A stretch of DNA of 38,649 nucleotides from an uncultured Christensenella sp. Its GTDB lineage: Bacteria; Bacillota; Clostridia; Christensenellales; Pumilibacteraceae. A program made the position numbers and the translations under genes. This document shows positions 1-7,917 of the stretch, in pieces; the first letter of the stretch is position 1; each line of letters begins with the position of its first letter. A model generated the notes under the pieces. The model was given only the letters and a program-made list of their open reading frames with translations, did no database searches and had not been told where the DNA came from. The DNA lies in the NCBI GenBank assembly GCA_910579205.1, contig CAJTTD010000015.1, positions 1 through 38,649 on the forward strand, read 5' to 3'.

Positions 1-2
1 TA

Positions 3-122
3 GAGCCGGATTGCCGGGAGGGAGTACGGGCGCAGTTGGAGCGCATGAAAGAACTTTGCAAAGAGCGCAATAATCTGTATGAGAAGCAAAACGATTTGAA
101 AGGGCAGAAGTGGAAAATATAG
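3..122 (+). CDS. C-terminal end of an unknown protein, cut by window edge
   Basis: An open frame enters from the left edge and stops with TAG at 120-122, giving 39 residues. The peptide is highly charged and helical in character (EGVRAQLERMKELCKERNN, then YEKQNDLKG), as in a coiled-coil tail. An internal ATG lies at 45, but the frame is open to the edge, so this is most likely the end of a longer gene. A hairpin terminator follows at once. Tails like this occur in mobilization and recombinase proteins, but too little is visible to assign a family. Confidence 0.45.
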   Translation, partial: EPDCREGVRAQLERMKELCKERNNLYEKQNDLKGQKWKI

Positions 123-148
123 AAATCGTTAGAACGATAATAAATGTG

Positions 149-179
149 GGGCGCGGTGGTTGCTGCGCCCTATATTTTT
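149..179 (+). terminator. Intrinsic terminator of the truncated first gene
   Basis: GGGCGC (149-154) pairs with GCGCCC (165-170) across a 10-nt loop and is followed by TATATTTTTG. It lies 26 nt after the stop codon of the partial gene and just before the Nudix promoter, so it separates two transcription units. Confidence 0.6.
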
Positions 180-180
180 G

Positions 181-209
181 TTGTAAATGAGGAACGGAAG
201 TGATATAAT
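181..209 (+). promoter_or_regulatory. Sigma-A promoter of the Nudix gene, extended -10
   Basis: TTGTAA (181-186), a 17-bp spacer and a perfect TATAAT (204-209) preceded by TGA, which makes an extended -10. The start would fall near 216, leaving a 36-nt leader with Shine-Dalgarno AAAGGAGAAA just before the ATG at 252. Confidence 0.7.
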
Positions 210-251
210 AAAATGGACAAATCGGGATTTGTATCAAAGGAGAAATAGAAA

Positions 252-740
252 ATGAAATTAGATTGTGGATTTACAAAAGAAAATAAATGGTTTCGATATA
301 GAACCGGTGGAATTATCATTCATAATGATAAGATGCTCTTCGTTAAGAGTAAAATTGGCGGATACTATTATATGATTGGGGGAGGTGTTCATCTAGGTGA
401 AAATTCTGTAAATTGTATTGAGAGAGAAATATTAGAAGAGACTGGAATGCATGCAAAAGTAGACCGTCTATCTGTGATATGTGAAAACTTTTTTTTAGGT
501 CATGGTGGTGCAATTGATGGAATGGATTGTCATACTATTGAATTTTATTATCAGTTGAATATCACTGATGAACAACAAAAACAATGTAGACAACAGACAG
601 ATGAAGGAGAACATCTTGTTTGGGTTGATATTAGTGAAGTGGAAAATAGTTTGATTAAACCAACTTGTATTGCAGAAAGGGTTTCTGAAATATTGAGCAG
701 TAAGAATATTATTCATATAATAGAGGAACGAGATAGATAA
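252..740 (+). CDS. Nudix hydrolase (MutT-like)
   Basis: This 162-residue protein carries a complete Nudix box, G-x5-E-x7-R-E-I-L-E-E-T-G-M, at residues 44-66. E59, E62 and E63 are the expected metal-binding glutamates. Family members hydrolyse a nucleoside diphosphate linked to another moiety; the substrate cannot be read from sequence. The ATG is supported by an AAAGGAGAAA site 5 nt upstream. The gene stands alone with its own promoter. Its coding sequence is clearly more AT-rich than the division genes to the right, and it sits between an unrelated truncated gene and a broken fpg, so it probably arrived with the left-hand segment. It is not necessarily an 8-oxo-dGTPase; Nudix proteins with this spacing are very diverse. 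Confidence 0.88.
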   Translation: MKLDCGFTKENKWFRYRTGGIIIHNDKMLFVKSKIGGYYYMIGGGVHLGENSVNCIEREILEETGMHAKVDRLSVICENFFLGHGGAIDGMDCHTIEFYYQLNITDEQQKQCRQQTDEGEHLVWVDISEVENSLIKPTCIAERVSEILSSKNIIHIIEERDR

Positions 741-806
741 ATTCCAGTTTGTTGATTAGAGTGGTGGAGGACAACGAATTGATATTTTCCTTGTTAATGT
801 TATTTA

Positions 807-828
807 TACATGGTGCTAGCACCATGTA
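807..828. repeat. 22-bp perfect palindrome
   Basis: TACATGGTGCT is followed directly by its exact reverse complement AGCACCATGTA, with no loop. A zero-loop palindrome like this is more typical of a dimeric DNA-binding or recombination site than of an RNA hairpin. It lies in a non-coding stretch (741-938) between the Nudix gene and the broken fpg, in which I see no credible gene. Confidence 0.7.
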
Positions 829-941
829 ATAAGGATGGGTAAGGAGAAAATCGGTATTTTGCTGCTGGCTCTATTTTGGCTCTAAAATTTTTCAGAACAG
901 TAAAAATATAGTGTCAAATCAGATAATATGATGAATAATAA

Positions 942-1673
942 GTAGCAAAAACAAGGAAAAATATTCAGATTTCATTTCCGAAAGCTCGTTTGCAAGGGCA
1001 AACCTTTACCGATTTTACACGGCAAGGCAAGTTTTTGACATTACATTTTAAGAGCGGCGACAGCGTGGTTTTGCACTTGCGCATGACGGGCTGTCTGACG
1101 ATCGGGCCAAAAGACACGCCTACCGAAAAACATACGCACGTTGTGTTCGCGCTTGATAACGGCGAGGAGTTAAGATACGAAGATACACGCCGTTTCGGTA
1201 AGTTTTGGTACATAGAAAACGGAACGCCCGATACTTACAGCGGCAAAGATAAGCTCGGAACAGAGCCGTTTGACATTACGCTTGACTATATAAAAATGAA
1301 ATTCGGCAAAAGCAAAAAGCCGTTGAAAGAACTGTTGTTGGACCAAAGTATAATTGCTGGAATAGGCAATATATATTCGGACGGAATATGCTTTGCGGCT
1401 AAAATACTGCCCGAAAAATCAGGTTGTGATTTGTCCGAAACGGAACTGAAACGCTTATGTGAAATTATACCCGAACAGTTAATGTATTTTATAGATAAAA
1501 ACAGAACGACGTTCGAAGAATACGCATTGACAAAGGGAAAACATTATCGCAATACGCCATTCTTACAAGTTTACGGCAATAAAGGAAAGCGTTGTCCTAT
1601 ATGCGGCGAAATGTTTAACGGCAAAACAATAAGCGACAGAAGCTCTGTTTATTGTGTAAACTGCCAAAAATAA
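942..1673 (+). pseudogene. mutM: 5'-truncated formamidopyrimidine-DNA glycosylase (Fpg/MutM)
   Basis: Fpg removes oxidised purines such as 8-oxoguanine and nicks the abasic site. The readable part covers most of the family: the conserved lysine region (TRQGKFL, after TTG 990), the central segment DTRRFGKF, the helix-two-turn-helix (QSIIAGIGNIYSDGI) and a C-terminal zinc finger with two C-x2-C pairs ending at the stop. What is missing is the first ~45 residues, including the N-terminal proline that is the catalytic nucleophile and the adjacent glutamate. Upstream, the frame is closed by TAA at 939-941, and no ATG or PELPEVET-like coding is found in any nearby frame. Homology appears to begin around 965-985 (FPKARLQGQTF). 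A TTG at 990 could start translation but would give an enzyme without its active site. The left neighbour DNA is AT-rich and unrelated, so an insertion or deletion boundary most likely removed the 5' end. An unusual functional remnant is possible but less likely. Confidence 0.78.
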
Positions 1674-2135
1674 ATCTTACAAGATCAATGTAAAAAGTCA
1701 TTTTAATGCTTGTCGGTCGGAAGCGAGTACATCACAAAAATATCGGAACGAGAATAGAAAACACGAGCAACGATCATTTGATCCATTGATTGAACGAATC
1801 GATAGGATAGGTTATCTCACGACACTGTCCCTATTCTTTGTTTAAGATTATATACAATTCAAGCTTTGATCCACACGGCAAATAAAAACAGAAACAGACG
1901 CAGTTTTACACTGCGCCTTTGCGATTTGATAAATGTTTGCATTCGACCGTGTCGGAAGCTACTTAAATTCAGTCATTTTTGCTTTTGCATAAACGGTTTT
2001 ACACCGCATACGCATAGCGTATCACGTAATAGCATACGCGCACATATACTAAAAAAGAAGTAAAGCGGTCTGAGAATAATATACGTCGCTACAAAGGTCA
2101 AGCGCATTATTCACGGGCTACTGCGAAGGTGGCGT
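1674..2135. other. Long intergenic region upstream of murA
   Basis: I see no convincing gene in these 462 nt; the only sizeable frame (1866-2063) lacks a Shine-Dalgarno and protein-like composition. Visible structure: a small hairpin CGCAGT-TTTAC-ACTGCG (1899-1915), a direct palindrome GATCATTTGATC near 1773, and an ATACGC-ATA-GCGTAT hairpin near 2017. No clear -10/-35 pair for murA could be fixed by eye. Confidence 0.5.
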
Positions 2136-3401
2136 ATGCAAAAACTCATTGTAGACGGCGGCAATCCGCTGTTCGGTGAAATCAGTGTTCAAACGGCGAA
2201 GAATGCGGCGCTTCCGATCATTGCCGCATGTATTCTCACGGATGACACGGTAGTGATAGAAAAATGCCCGCGATTAAAGGACATCGACGCAATGATAGAC
2301 ATCATGCGTCATTTGGGCTGTTCCGCCGAGTTTAACGGGGACGATCTGTCCATTTGCTGTCGCGACGTGTCGCTAAACGTCATAAATTCCGATCTGACGG
2401 GCAAATTGCGATCGTCTATATTTATACTCGGTTCTATACTTTCGCGTTGCAGACGAGCATACATAAGCCATCCGGGCGGTTGCGAGATAGGACTGAGACC
2501 TATAGATCTGCATATAGCGGGGCTTAAAGGATTATCGGTCAAGATAGCGGACGACTGCGGCGTTATATGCTGCGACGGCTCCGAAATGAAAAGCGCGGTA
2601 GTCAATCTCGATTTTGCTTCTGTAGGGGCTACCGAAAATTTAATGATGGCAGGCGCTTTGCTCGACGGGGAAACGGTAATAGTAAACGCCGCGCGCGAAC
2701 CCGAAATAGTAGATCTTGCCGAGTTTATAAACGCGATGGGCGGCAAGGTGTCGGGCGCGGGCGGGTCTATCATAAAAGTGAACGGCGTAAAAAAACTGCA
2801 CGGATGTCGATACCGACCTATGCCCGACAGAATTTGCGCAGGTACATATTTGACGGCTGCCGCCGCCGCGGGCGGTTGCGTTACGGTAAAAAACATAGTG
2901 CCCGAACATATATTCGGAATTACGGAACGCTTGAAAAAGACGGGCGCTCGGCTGTCGGTAAGGCGAGACAGCGTGCGCATAACGTCGTCGGCGCGACCGC
3001 GTGCTATACATAAATTAGAGACAAACGTTTATCCCGCTTTCCCCACAGACATGCAACCGCAGTTTTGCGCAGTGCTCGCTCTGGCGTCGGGCAGTTCGGT
3101 AATTGTGGAAAACCTTTTCGAAAACAGATTCGGATACACTTCGGAGCTTTCCAAAATGGGCGCGACCATAACGGTAAAAGACCGCGTGGCAGTAGTGCGC
3201 GGAGTCCCCAAGCTGCGCGGCGCAGTATTAAAGGCGTCCGATCTACGCGGCGGCGCGGCGCTTGTAGTTGCGGCTATGGCGGCGGAAGGGCGTTCCGTTA
3301 TTTACGGCGTGGAACATATAGACAGAGGTTACGAATACATAGAAAAAGCTATGACGGAGCTTGGCGCAAAGATACGCAGGGTAAACACTGACGATCTGTA
3401 G
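2136..3401 (+). CDS. murA: UDP-N-acetylglucosamine 1-carboxyvinyltransferase
   Basis: MurA performs the first committed cytoplasmic step of peptidoglycan synthesis, transferring enolpyruvate from PEP to UDP-GlcNAc. At 421 residues the protein is full length. It shows the K22-N23 substrate lysine/asparagine pair in AKNAALP, and the active-site loop HPGGCEIGLRPIDLH with the PEP-binding Cys at 116, the residue attacked by fosfomycin. The C-terminal half has the second copy of the inside-out alpha/beta barrel, including GYEYIEK. The ATG at 2136 has a GAAGGTGG site a few bases upstream and aligns with the family N-terminus. It lies upstream of ftsQ, ftsA and ftsZ on the same strand, a compact remnant of the division and cell wall cluster; ftsQ and ftsA have their own promoters. 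Confidence 0.95.
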   Translation: MQKLIVDGGNPLFGEISVQTAKNAALPIIAACILTDDTVVIEKCPRLKDIDAMIDIMRHLGCSAEFNGDDLSICCRDVSLNVINSDLTGKLRSSIFILGSILSRCRRAYISHPGGCEIGLRPIDLHIAGLKGLSVKIADDCGVICCDGSEMKSAVVNLDFASVGATENLMMAGALLDGETVIVNAAREPEIVDLAEFINAMGGKVSGAGGSIIKVNGVKKLHGCRYRPMPDRICAGTYLTAAAAAGGCVTVKNIVPEHIFGITERLKKTGARLSVRRDSVRITSSARPRAIHKLETNVYPAFPTDMQPQFCAVLALASGSSVIVENLFENRFGYTSELSKMGATITVKDRVAVVRGVPKLRGAVLKASDLRGGAALVVAAMAAEGRSVIYGVEHIDRGYEYIEKAMTELGAKIRRVNTDDL

Positions 3402-3478
3402 TCTTGCCACACCGTTGCCGAGCGGGATATAAAGCTTTGTCAATAAGGCAGTCAATTGCGCAAATTTGCGGCAAACAC

Positions 3479-3507
3479 TTGATTTTTGCATTGTGATTTG
3501 TTATAAT
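3479..3507 (+). promoter_or_regulatory. Sigma-A promoter of ftsQ, predicted leaderless
   Basis: TTGATT (3479-3484), a 17-bp spacer and a perfect TATAAT (3502-3507). With normal spacing, transcription starts at about 3514, which is the A of the ftsQ ATG. There is no Shine-Dalgarno between the -10 and the start codon. Confidence 0.7.
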
Positions 3508-3513
3508 CCAATT

Positions 3514-4329
3514 ATGCGAAACAAGAAGTTGATAATCTTATTATCGGTTGTAACCGTGTTCGTATTGGCGATAGTGCTGTGCGGTGCGACTTTTCTTGTG
3601 CGCGATGTCGAGGCGTATAACTTCTACGCGAATGCAGACGATCTCGACGAGCAGGTAATAGCGGCGGCGGCTGTCAAAAAAAACAGTTCTATATTTTTCG
3701 TTGACGAGTATGCTGTCAAGCAGCGCGTGGAAAAAGCGTATGCAAACGTAGAAGTCATAAACGTGGAGCGCAAGTTCCCCGATAAGGTTTCGATAAATTA
3801 CGTGGTGTACGATAATTGTTTCCAGTATCTCAACGACGGATCTTATTATAAATGCTATTCGTCTGGTCGTATAGGAAGCGTTTCGGAGACGCCGTCGGGC
3901 GGATATTTTATTGTCAAACCCAAAGAAAAGACCAATACCGATATCGGCGCGTATTTCCAAAGCGCGGACGGCTATGACCGCAAAATGATAAAGCGTTTTA
4001 TCGATTATCTTCATACGGCGGCGCTTAACGACAAACAAATAGCCGAACGCATAGCTTTTGTGGATCTGACGCGCGACGGGTATTTTTATATACGTACCGC
4101 AGCGGGTTGCTCATTGGAAATTTGTGGCGTGGGCGAAGATTTCGAGCGGCTTATCGACGACGCTTGGAGCGCGTTCGTAGATCCCGATCCGTCTTTGCCG
4201 ATATCCAAAGCGACGGGAACTATACGCGCGTACATAAGTAGGTTAAACCCCGATGCGCCCAAAGTAGTATGCACATATTCGGCGACGGACGGGGACAACT
4301 ACTATCTGCAGAATTACGTTAGAACTTGA
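3514..4329 (+). CDS. ftsQ: Cell division protein FtsQ/DivIB-like
   Basis: This 271-residue bitopic protein has a short basic N-terminus (MRNKK), one transmembrane helix at about residues 6-29, and then a POTRA-type domain starting near DVEAYNFYANADDLDEQVIAAAAV, followed by a beta-rich periplasmic-side region. That order is the FtsQ/DivIB architecture; the protein joins FtsL and FtsB (DivIC) at the septum. Sequence conservation in this family is low, so the call rests on topology, POTRA-like pattern and position between murA and ftsA. A longer frame begins upstream at 3466, but the ATG at 3514 gives the natural basic-then-hydrophobic start and coincides with the predicted transcription start. 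Confidence 0.8.
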   Translation: MRNKKLIILLSVVTVFVLAIVLCGATFLVRDVEAYNFYANADDLDEQVIAAAAVKKNSSIFFVDEYAVKQRVEKAYANVEVINVERKFPDKVSINYVVYDNCFQYLNDGSYYKCYSSGRIGSVSETPSGGYFIVKPKEKTNTDIGAYFQSADGYDRKMIKRFIDYLHTAALNDKQIAERIAFVDLTRDGYFYIRTAAGCSLEICGVGEDFERLIDDAWSAFVDPDPSLPISKATGTIRAYISRLNPDAPKVVCTYSATDGDNYYLQNYVRT

Positions 4330-4434
4330 CCGAGACAAGCGTTTTAAGATGATGTTTCGATATTATATCCTATCGGAGTGCGCCGGGCGTTAAATGCGTC
4401 CGACGTAATATTTTTGCTATTTTACTCTGTGCGC

Positions 4435-4463
4435 TTGACAAAGCATTGCTCGAATTGTATAAT
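4435..4463 (+). promoter_or_regulatory. Perfect consensus sigma-A promoter of ftsA
   Basis: TTGACA (4435-4440), exactly 17 bp, TATAAT (4458-4463): both hexamers match consensus. The start near 4470 leaves about 38 nt of leader before the TTG at 4508. It lies in the 157-nt gap after ftsQ, so ftsA-ftsZ need not depend on upstream transcription. Confidence 0.85.
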
Positions 4464-4507
4464 AAAAATAGCAGTCGAAAAAGGCTGTGGATCTCGAGGA
4501 AAGCGTT

Positions 4508-5743
4508 TTGAAACAGAATGTTGCTGTAATGGATCTCGGCACGAGCAAGATAACCGTCTTGATCGGCAGTCGGGGAATAAATAACTCGATCTGTATCGAA
4601 GGTATCGGAGTTTGCGATTACGACGGATACTCGGGTGGCGAATGGTTGGGTATCGAGTACTTGGGATCGGCGATAGCTCAGGCTATAGACAGCGCGCGTA
4701 ACAGCGCCCGCGTCGATATAGACAAGCTGTATGTTGGCGTGCCTTGCGAGTTTTCCATGTGCGAAGTAAAGGACGTCGCCATTTCGCTCAATAAAAAGCG
4801 TTGCGTAACAAGCGAGGATGTGGAAGCGTTATTCGCTCGCGGCGACGAATATGCCGACGATCCCGATTGGTCGGTCATAAATATCTACCCCATATATTAC
4901 ACTTTGGACGATAATCGCAAGCTCATAGTTCCGGAAGGCATGGTATCTACTCGTCTCGGCGGAAGCATATCGTATATGCTCGGTCAGCGTGATTTTATAG
5001 ATATCATAGACATTGCGGCAAAAGGAGCGGGAATACCCGAAACGGAATTTGTTTCCGTACCGCTTGCCGAAACGCTGTTTCTCTTTGACGACTCTAAGCG
5101 CGACGGTTGCGTTATGCTCGCGGATATAGGAGCGCTCGGCACCGCGCTTTCGATAGGTCGCGGCGACGGCATATGCAGACAGTATTATTTCCCTTGGGGC
5201 GGCGAATGCATAACGTCCGCGCTTGCGGAAAGTTTGGAAATTTCGCCCGAAGAAGCGGAAAAGCTAAAGCGCAAAGTTATTTTATCGCTCGACCCCAATT
5301 ATACTTTGGCAAGCAGCGAGACGGGCATAATGCTTACAGAATACACAGTGGAGTCGGGCGGAGAAAAGCATTCTTATCGCGTATCGGAAGTAAACTCTGT
5401 TGTAGCAAACGAAATAAACAGATTTGCGCGCTATATACAAAAAGTACTCGCGGTATGCGATTACAAGTATCCCGAATATATACCGTTATCTATCACGGGC
5501 GGCGGTCTCAATTATATAAGAGGCGCGGCGGAATACTTGGCGGACTGTTTGGAATGCGATGTGGAACGTGTACAACCCAACTTGCCTATGCTCGACCTTC
5601 CGCATCTGTCTGCGCCGTTCGGTCTTATGGACATGGTGCTTGCCAGCGAAGACGGCGGCGCGAGCATGTTCGGAAAACTCAAACGGTGGTTTACGGCGCG
5701 CAAGTCGCGCAGATCGGATAAAAACAAAAATTCGGGCAGATAG
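4508..5743 (+). CDS. ftsA: Cell division protein FtsA
   Basis: FtsA is an actin-like ATPase that tethers FtsZ filaments to the membrane. The protein opens with the phosphate-1 motif AVMDLGTSKITVLIG, has the FtsA-specific 1C subdomain after it, the phosphate-2 region MLADIGALGT and the adenosine motif ITGGGLNYI. It ends in an amphipathic basic helix (MFGKLKRWFTARK) typical of the membrane-targeting tail. I prefer the TTG start at 4508 (411 residues) because GAGGAAAG lies just upstream; a GTG at 4487 in the same frame would add seven residues. ftsZ follows after 63 nt. Confidence 0.93.
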   Translation: MKQNVAVMDLGTSKITVLIGSRGINNSICIEGIGVCDYDGYSGGEWLGIEYLGSAIAQAIDSARNSARVDIDKLYVGVPCEFSMCEVKDVAISLNKKRCVTSEDVEALFARGDEYADDPDWSVINIYPIYYTLDDNRKLIVPEGMVSTRLGGSISYMLGQRDFIDIIDIAAKGAGIPETEFVSVPLAETLFLFDDSKRDGCVMLADIGALGTALSIGRGDGICRQYYFPWGGECITSALAESLEISPEEAEKLKRKVILSLDPNYTLASSETGIMLTEYTVESGGEKHSYRVSEVNSVVANEINRFARYIQKVLAVCDYKYPEYIPLSITGGGLNYIRGAAEYLADCLECDVERVQPNLPMLDLPHLSAPFGLMDMVLASEDGGASMFGKLKRWFTARKSRRSDKNKNSGR

Positions 5744-5806
5744 GGACAAGCCCTTGTCGATCCGAATGAAACTAAAAGATCGTTCTTGCGATATTAAGGA
5801 GAAATA

Positions 5807-7078
5807 ATGAAATTCGAAGACGCGCGTTACGGCGATGGCAGAATAACCTTGAACAACAACCAGTCTCAAGCTGCGAGCAAACCTTCTTCGCCCGTTAAAG
5901 TTTTGATAATGGGCGTGGGCGGCGGCGGAAGCAATGCCGTTGACAATATGATACGTTCGGGCGTAAAGTATGTGGATATGTTTATGTCCGTCAACACCGA
6001 CGTGCAGGCATTGAGAGCGTCCAAGGCGTTCAAGCGCGTGCAGATAGGCGCAAACATTACCAAGGGCTTCGGCGCGGGCGCAAATCCCGATGTGGGACGC
6101 GCTGCGGCGGAGGAAGCCAAAGAGACCCTTACGGAAATGATGCGCGATATGGATCTCGTGTTTATAACAGCGGGAATGGGCGGCGGCACAGGTACGGGCG
6201 CAGCGCCCATAGTCGCGGAGATCGCGCACAATCTCGGAAAGCTCACTGTGGCGTTCGTAACAAAGCCGTTCGCGTTTGAAGGCGAGGCGCGTGCAAGAAA
6301 CGCCGAGATAGGCATTGCTAATTTAAGAAAGAACGTTGACGCTATAATAATCGTTCAAAACGAACGGTTGACGAGCATAGCCAAAGACATGACTATGCAA
6401 AATGCGTTCAAGTATGCGGACGACGTACTGCGCCAAGGCGTTTTGGCTACTACCGATCTTATAGCCAATCCCGGGCGTATAAACGTCGATTTCGCAGATA
6501 TTCAAACGGTATTGCGCCAAGGCGGTGATTCGTTCATGGGCATAGGCAGAGCGAGCGGGTCGAACCGCGCGCTCGAGGCTGTAAAAAAGGCAGTCAACAA
6601 CGCCGTGCTCGATATGGATATCCGCGGCGCGTCGCGTGCCATTATCAATATCGAAGGTAAGGACGTTAAGGTCGACGAAGCCAATCTTATCGTTTCCAAC
6701 ATAAAAGAGATATGCGCAAAAGACGTAAACATAATCTTCGGTACGTCGTTTGTGGAAAACTTACAAGACGAGATACAAGTAACGGTCATAGCTACGGGCT
6801 TTAACAAGGGCGGCGCGCATCAGCCCGCGCAACAGCAGTTTGTGAGCGGCATAAACGCGCAAGGACAGTATTCGGGCAGCGTCGGCTTCGACCGTCCCGT
6901 AAATAACAATGCGTTTGCGAACAACAATGTCGAACAACAACCGCGCTACGATAATCGGCCGCCCGTACAACAGCCGAGCGAACGTCAACCGCGCCGCAAC
7001 GGCAACGGGTTTGTCAGTCTCGACGACGACGCCGAACTGAGCTGGCAACAAAAACTTCAAAAATTGCACAGAAGATAG
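5807..7078 (+). CDS. ftsZ: Cell division protein FtsZ with unusual C-terminal peptide
   Basis: FtsZ is the tubulin-like GTPase that forms the division ring. The 423-residue protein has the nucleotide loop GVGGGGSNAV at 36-45 and the tubulin signature GGGTGTG at 125-131, then the synergy residues of the GTPase core and a low-complexity Q/N-rich linker after about residue 335. The extreme C-terminus is odd. Instead of the usual (D)IP-x-FL-R peptide that binds FtsA, SepF and ZapD-type partners, it ends DDDAELSWQQKLQKLHRR. The start codon follows a strong AAGGAGAAA site. It sits with ftsA, its membrane anchor, under the same promoter. Confidence 0.96.
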   Translation: MKFEDARYGDGRITLNNNQSQAASKPSSPVKVLIMGVGGGGSNAVDNMIRSGVKYVDMFMSVNTDVQALRASKAFKRVQIGANITKGFGAGANPDVGRAAAEEAKETLTEMMRDMDLVFITAGMGGGTGTGAAPIVAEIAHNLGKLTVAFVTKPFAFEGEARARNAEIGIANLRKNVDAIIIVQNERLTSIAKDMTMQNAFKYADDVLRQGVLATTDLIANPGRINVDFADIQTVLRQGGDSFMGIGRASGSNRALEAVKKAVNNAVLDMDIRGASRAIINIEGKDVKVDEANLIVSNIKEICAKDVNIIFGTSFVENLQDEIQVTVIATGFNKGGAHQPAQQQFVSGINAQGQYSGSVGFDRPVNNNAFANNNVEQQPRYDNRPPVQQPSERQPRRNGNGFVSLDDDAELSWQQKLQKLHRR

Positions 7079-7101
7079 ATTGAGCGAATAAAGTTCGCAT
7101 T

Positions 7102-7668
7102 ATGTCTGCCTATACTAAAAACTCTATAAAATCATCGTTTTTCGCGCTACTGGAAGAACGTCCGTTGCACAAGATAACGGTCAAAGACATAGTAGAGCGT
7201 TGCGGATTGAACCGAAATTCGTTCTATTATTATTTCAGCGACATACCTCAACTTTTGGAAAGCGCGGTCATCGACGAAATAGACGGCATGATCTGCAAAT
7301 ACCCTACGGTAGAGTCGTTTGACGAATGTTTGAGAATTGCTATCGAGTTCTGTCTGATAAACAAAAAGATCGTGCTCAGCGTATACAATTCGGTCAACAG
7401 AGATATCTTCGAGCGGCACTTATGGCGGATATGTCGATATGTAACATCGGTGTATTTAAAGACAGTGCTTGCGGAAACGAATTATTCCCAAGACGATAAA
7501 AATACGTTGGCTAAGTTTTATGAGTGCCAGATATTCGGGCAGATAGCGTGTTGGTTGGACAGCGGCATGACGGAAGATATAATTCAAGACACCGCGCGGC
7601 TTTGCTCATTGCGTAAAGATATTGTCGATATAGCGTTAGCAGACATATCGGTCTCGGGCAAAAACTGA
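7102..7668 (+). CDS. TetR/AcrR family transcriptional regulator
   Basis: The 188-residue protein begins with a TetR-type helix-turn-helix (residues about 22-47: PLHKITVKDIVERCGLNRNS, then FYYYFSDIPQL), including the F-Y-x-Y-F motif that closes the DNA-binding domain. The remaining helical region is the ligand-binding/dimerisation part and is not recognisable, so the effector is unknown. Its ATG is 23 nt after the ftsZ stop without an obvious Shine-Dalgarno. A small GCGAA-TAAAG-TTCGC inverted repeat fills the junction and could be either an operator or chance. It ends in a terminator before the sporulation block. Confidence 0.85.
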   Translation: MSAYTKNSIKSSFFALLEERPLHKITVKDIVERCGLNRNSFYYYFSDIPQLLESAVIDEIDGMICKYPTVESFDECLRIAIEFCLINKKIVLSVYNSVNRDIFERHLWRICRYVTSVYLKTVLAETNYSQDDKNTLAKFYECQIFGQIACWLDSGMTEDIIQDTARLCSLRKDIVDIALADISVSGKN

Positions 7669-7712
7669 AGCGGAACGTTGCGAGCGAGATATCCAATAAA
7701 AGATCGATACAT

Positions 7713-7737
7713 AAGGGCGTTTATGCGCTCTTTTTTT
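7713..7737 (+). terminator. Intrinsic terminator after the TetR gene
   Basis: AAGGGCG (7713-7719) pairs with CGCTCTT (7726-7732; one G-T wobble) around TTTATG, running into seven T residues (7731-7737). It closes the ftsA-ftsZ-tetR unit and isolates spoIIGA. Confidence 0.75.
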
Positions 7738-7867
7738 GTGCATGATATTTTATTGCGGTCGCGCGGGCTTTGCGTAAAAACGCGCGTTTTGTCAAAAGCG
7801 ATATATTGACAGAGTAAAACAGCTATTGACAAAAACGATAATAAAGTATCAAATTCGTGCGGCTCGA

Positions 7868-7911
7868 TTCGACATAAACGGAACGACAAAGGCGAAAGCG
7901 TTTGATATAAT
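7868..7911 (+). promoter_or_regulatory. Spo0A box and sigma-A promoter of spoIIGA-sigE
   Basis: TTCGACA at 7868-7874 is the exact reverse complement of the Spo0A box TGTCGAA. A one-mismatch copy, AACGACA, follows at 7882-7888 and overlaps the poor -35 (ACGACA, 7883-7888). The -10 is a perfect TATAAT (7906-7911) preceded by TGA (extended). This matches the known logic of the Bacillus spoIIG promoter, where Spo0A~P binds near a sigma-A -35. The predicted start is at 7918, the A of the spoIIGA ATG. Confidence 0.6.
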
Positions 7912-7917
7912 TGCATC

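Noticed and set aside
252..1673. Nudix plus Fpg as a MutT-MutM 8-oxoguanine repair pair
   Set aside because: The Fpg copy is truncated, the two genes differ in composition and are separated by a non-coding junction; the proximity looks accidental.
1866..2063. 65-codon frame between fpg and murA
   Set aside because: No Shine-Dalgarno or promoter, Arg/His/Cys-rich non-protein-like composition, and small hairpins run through it.
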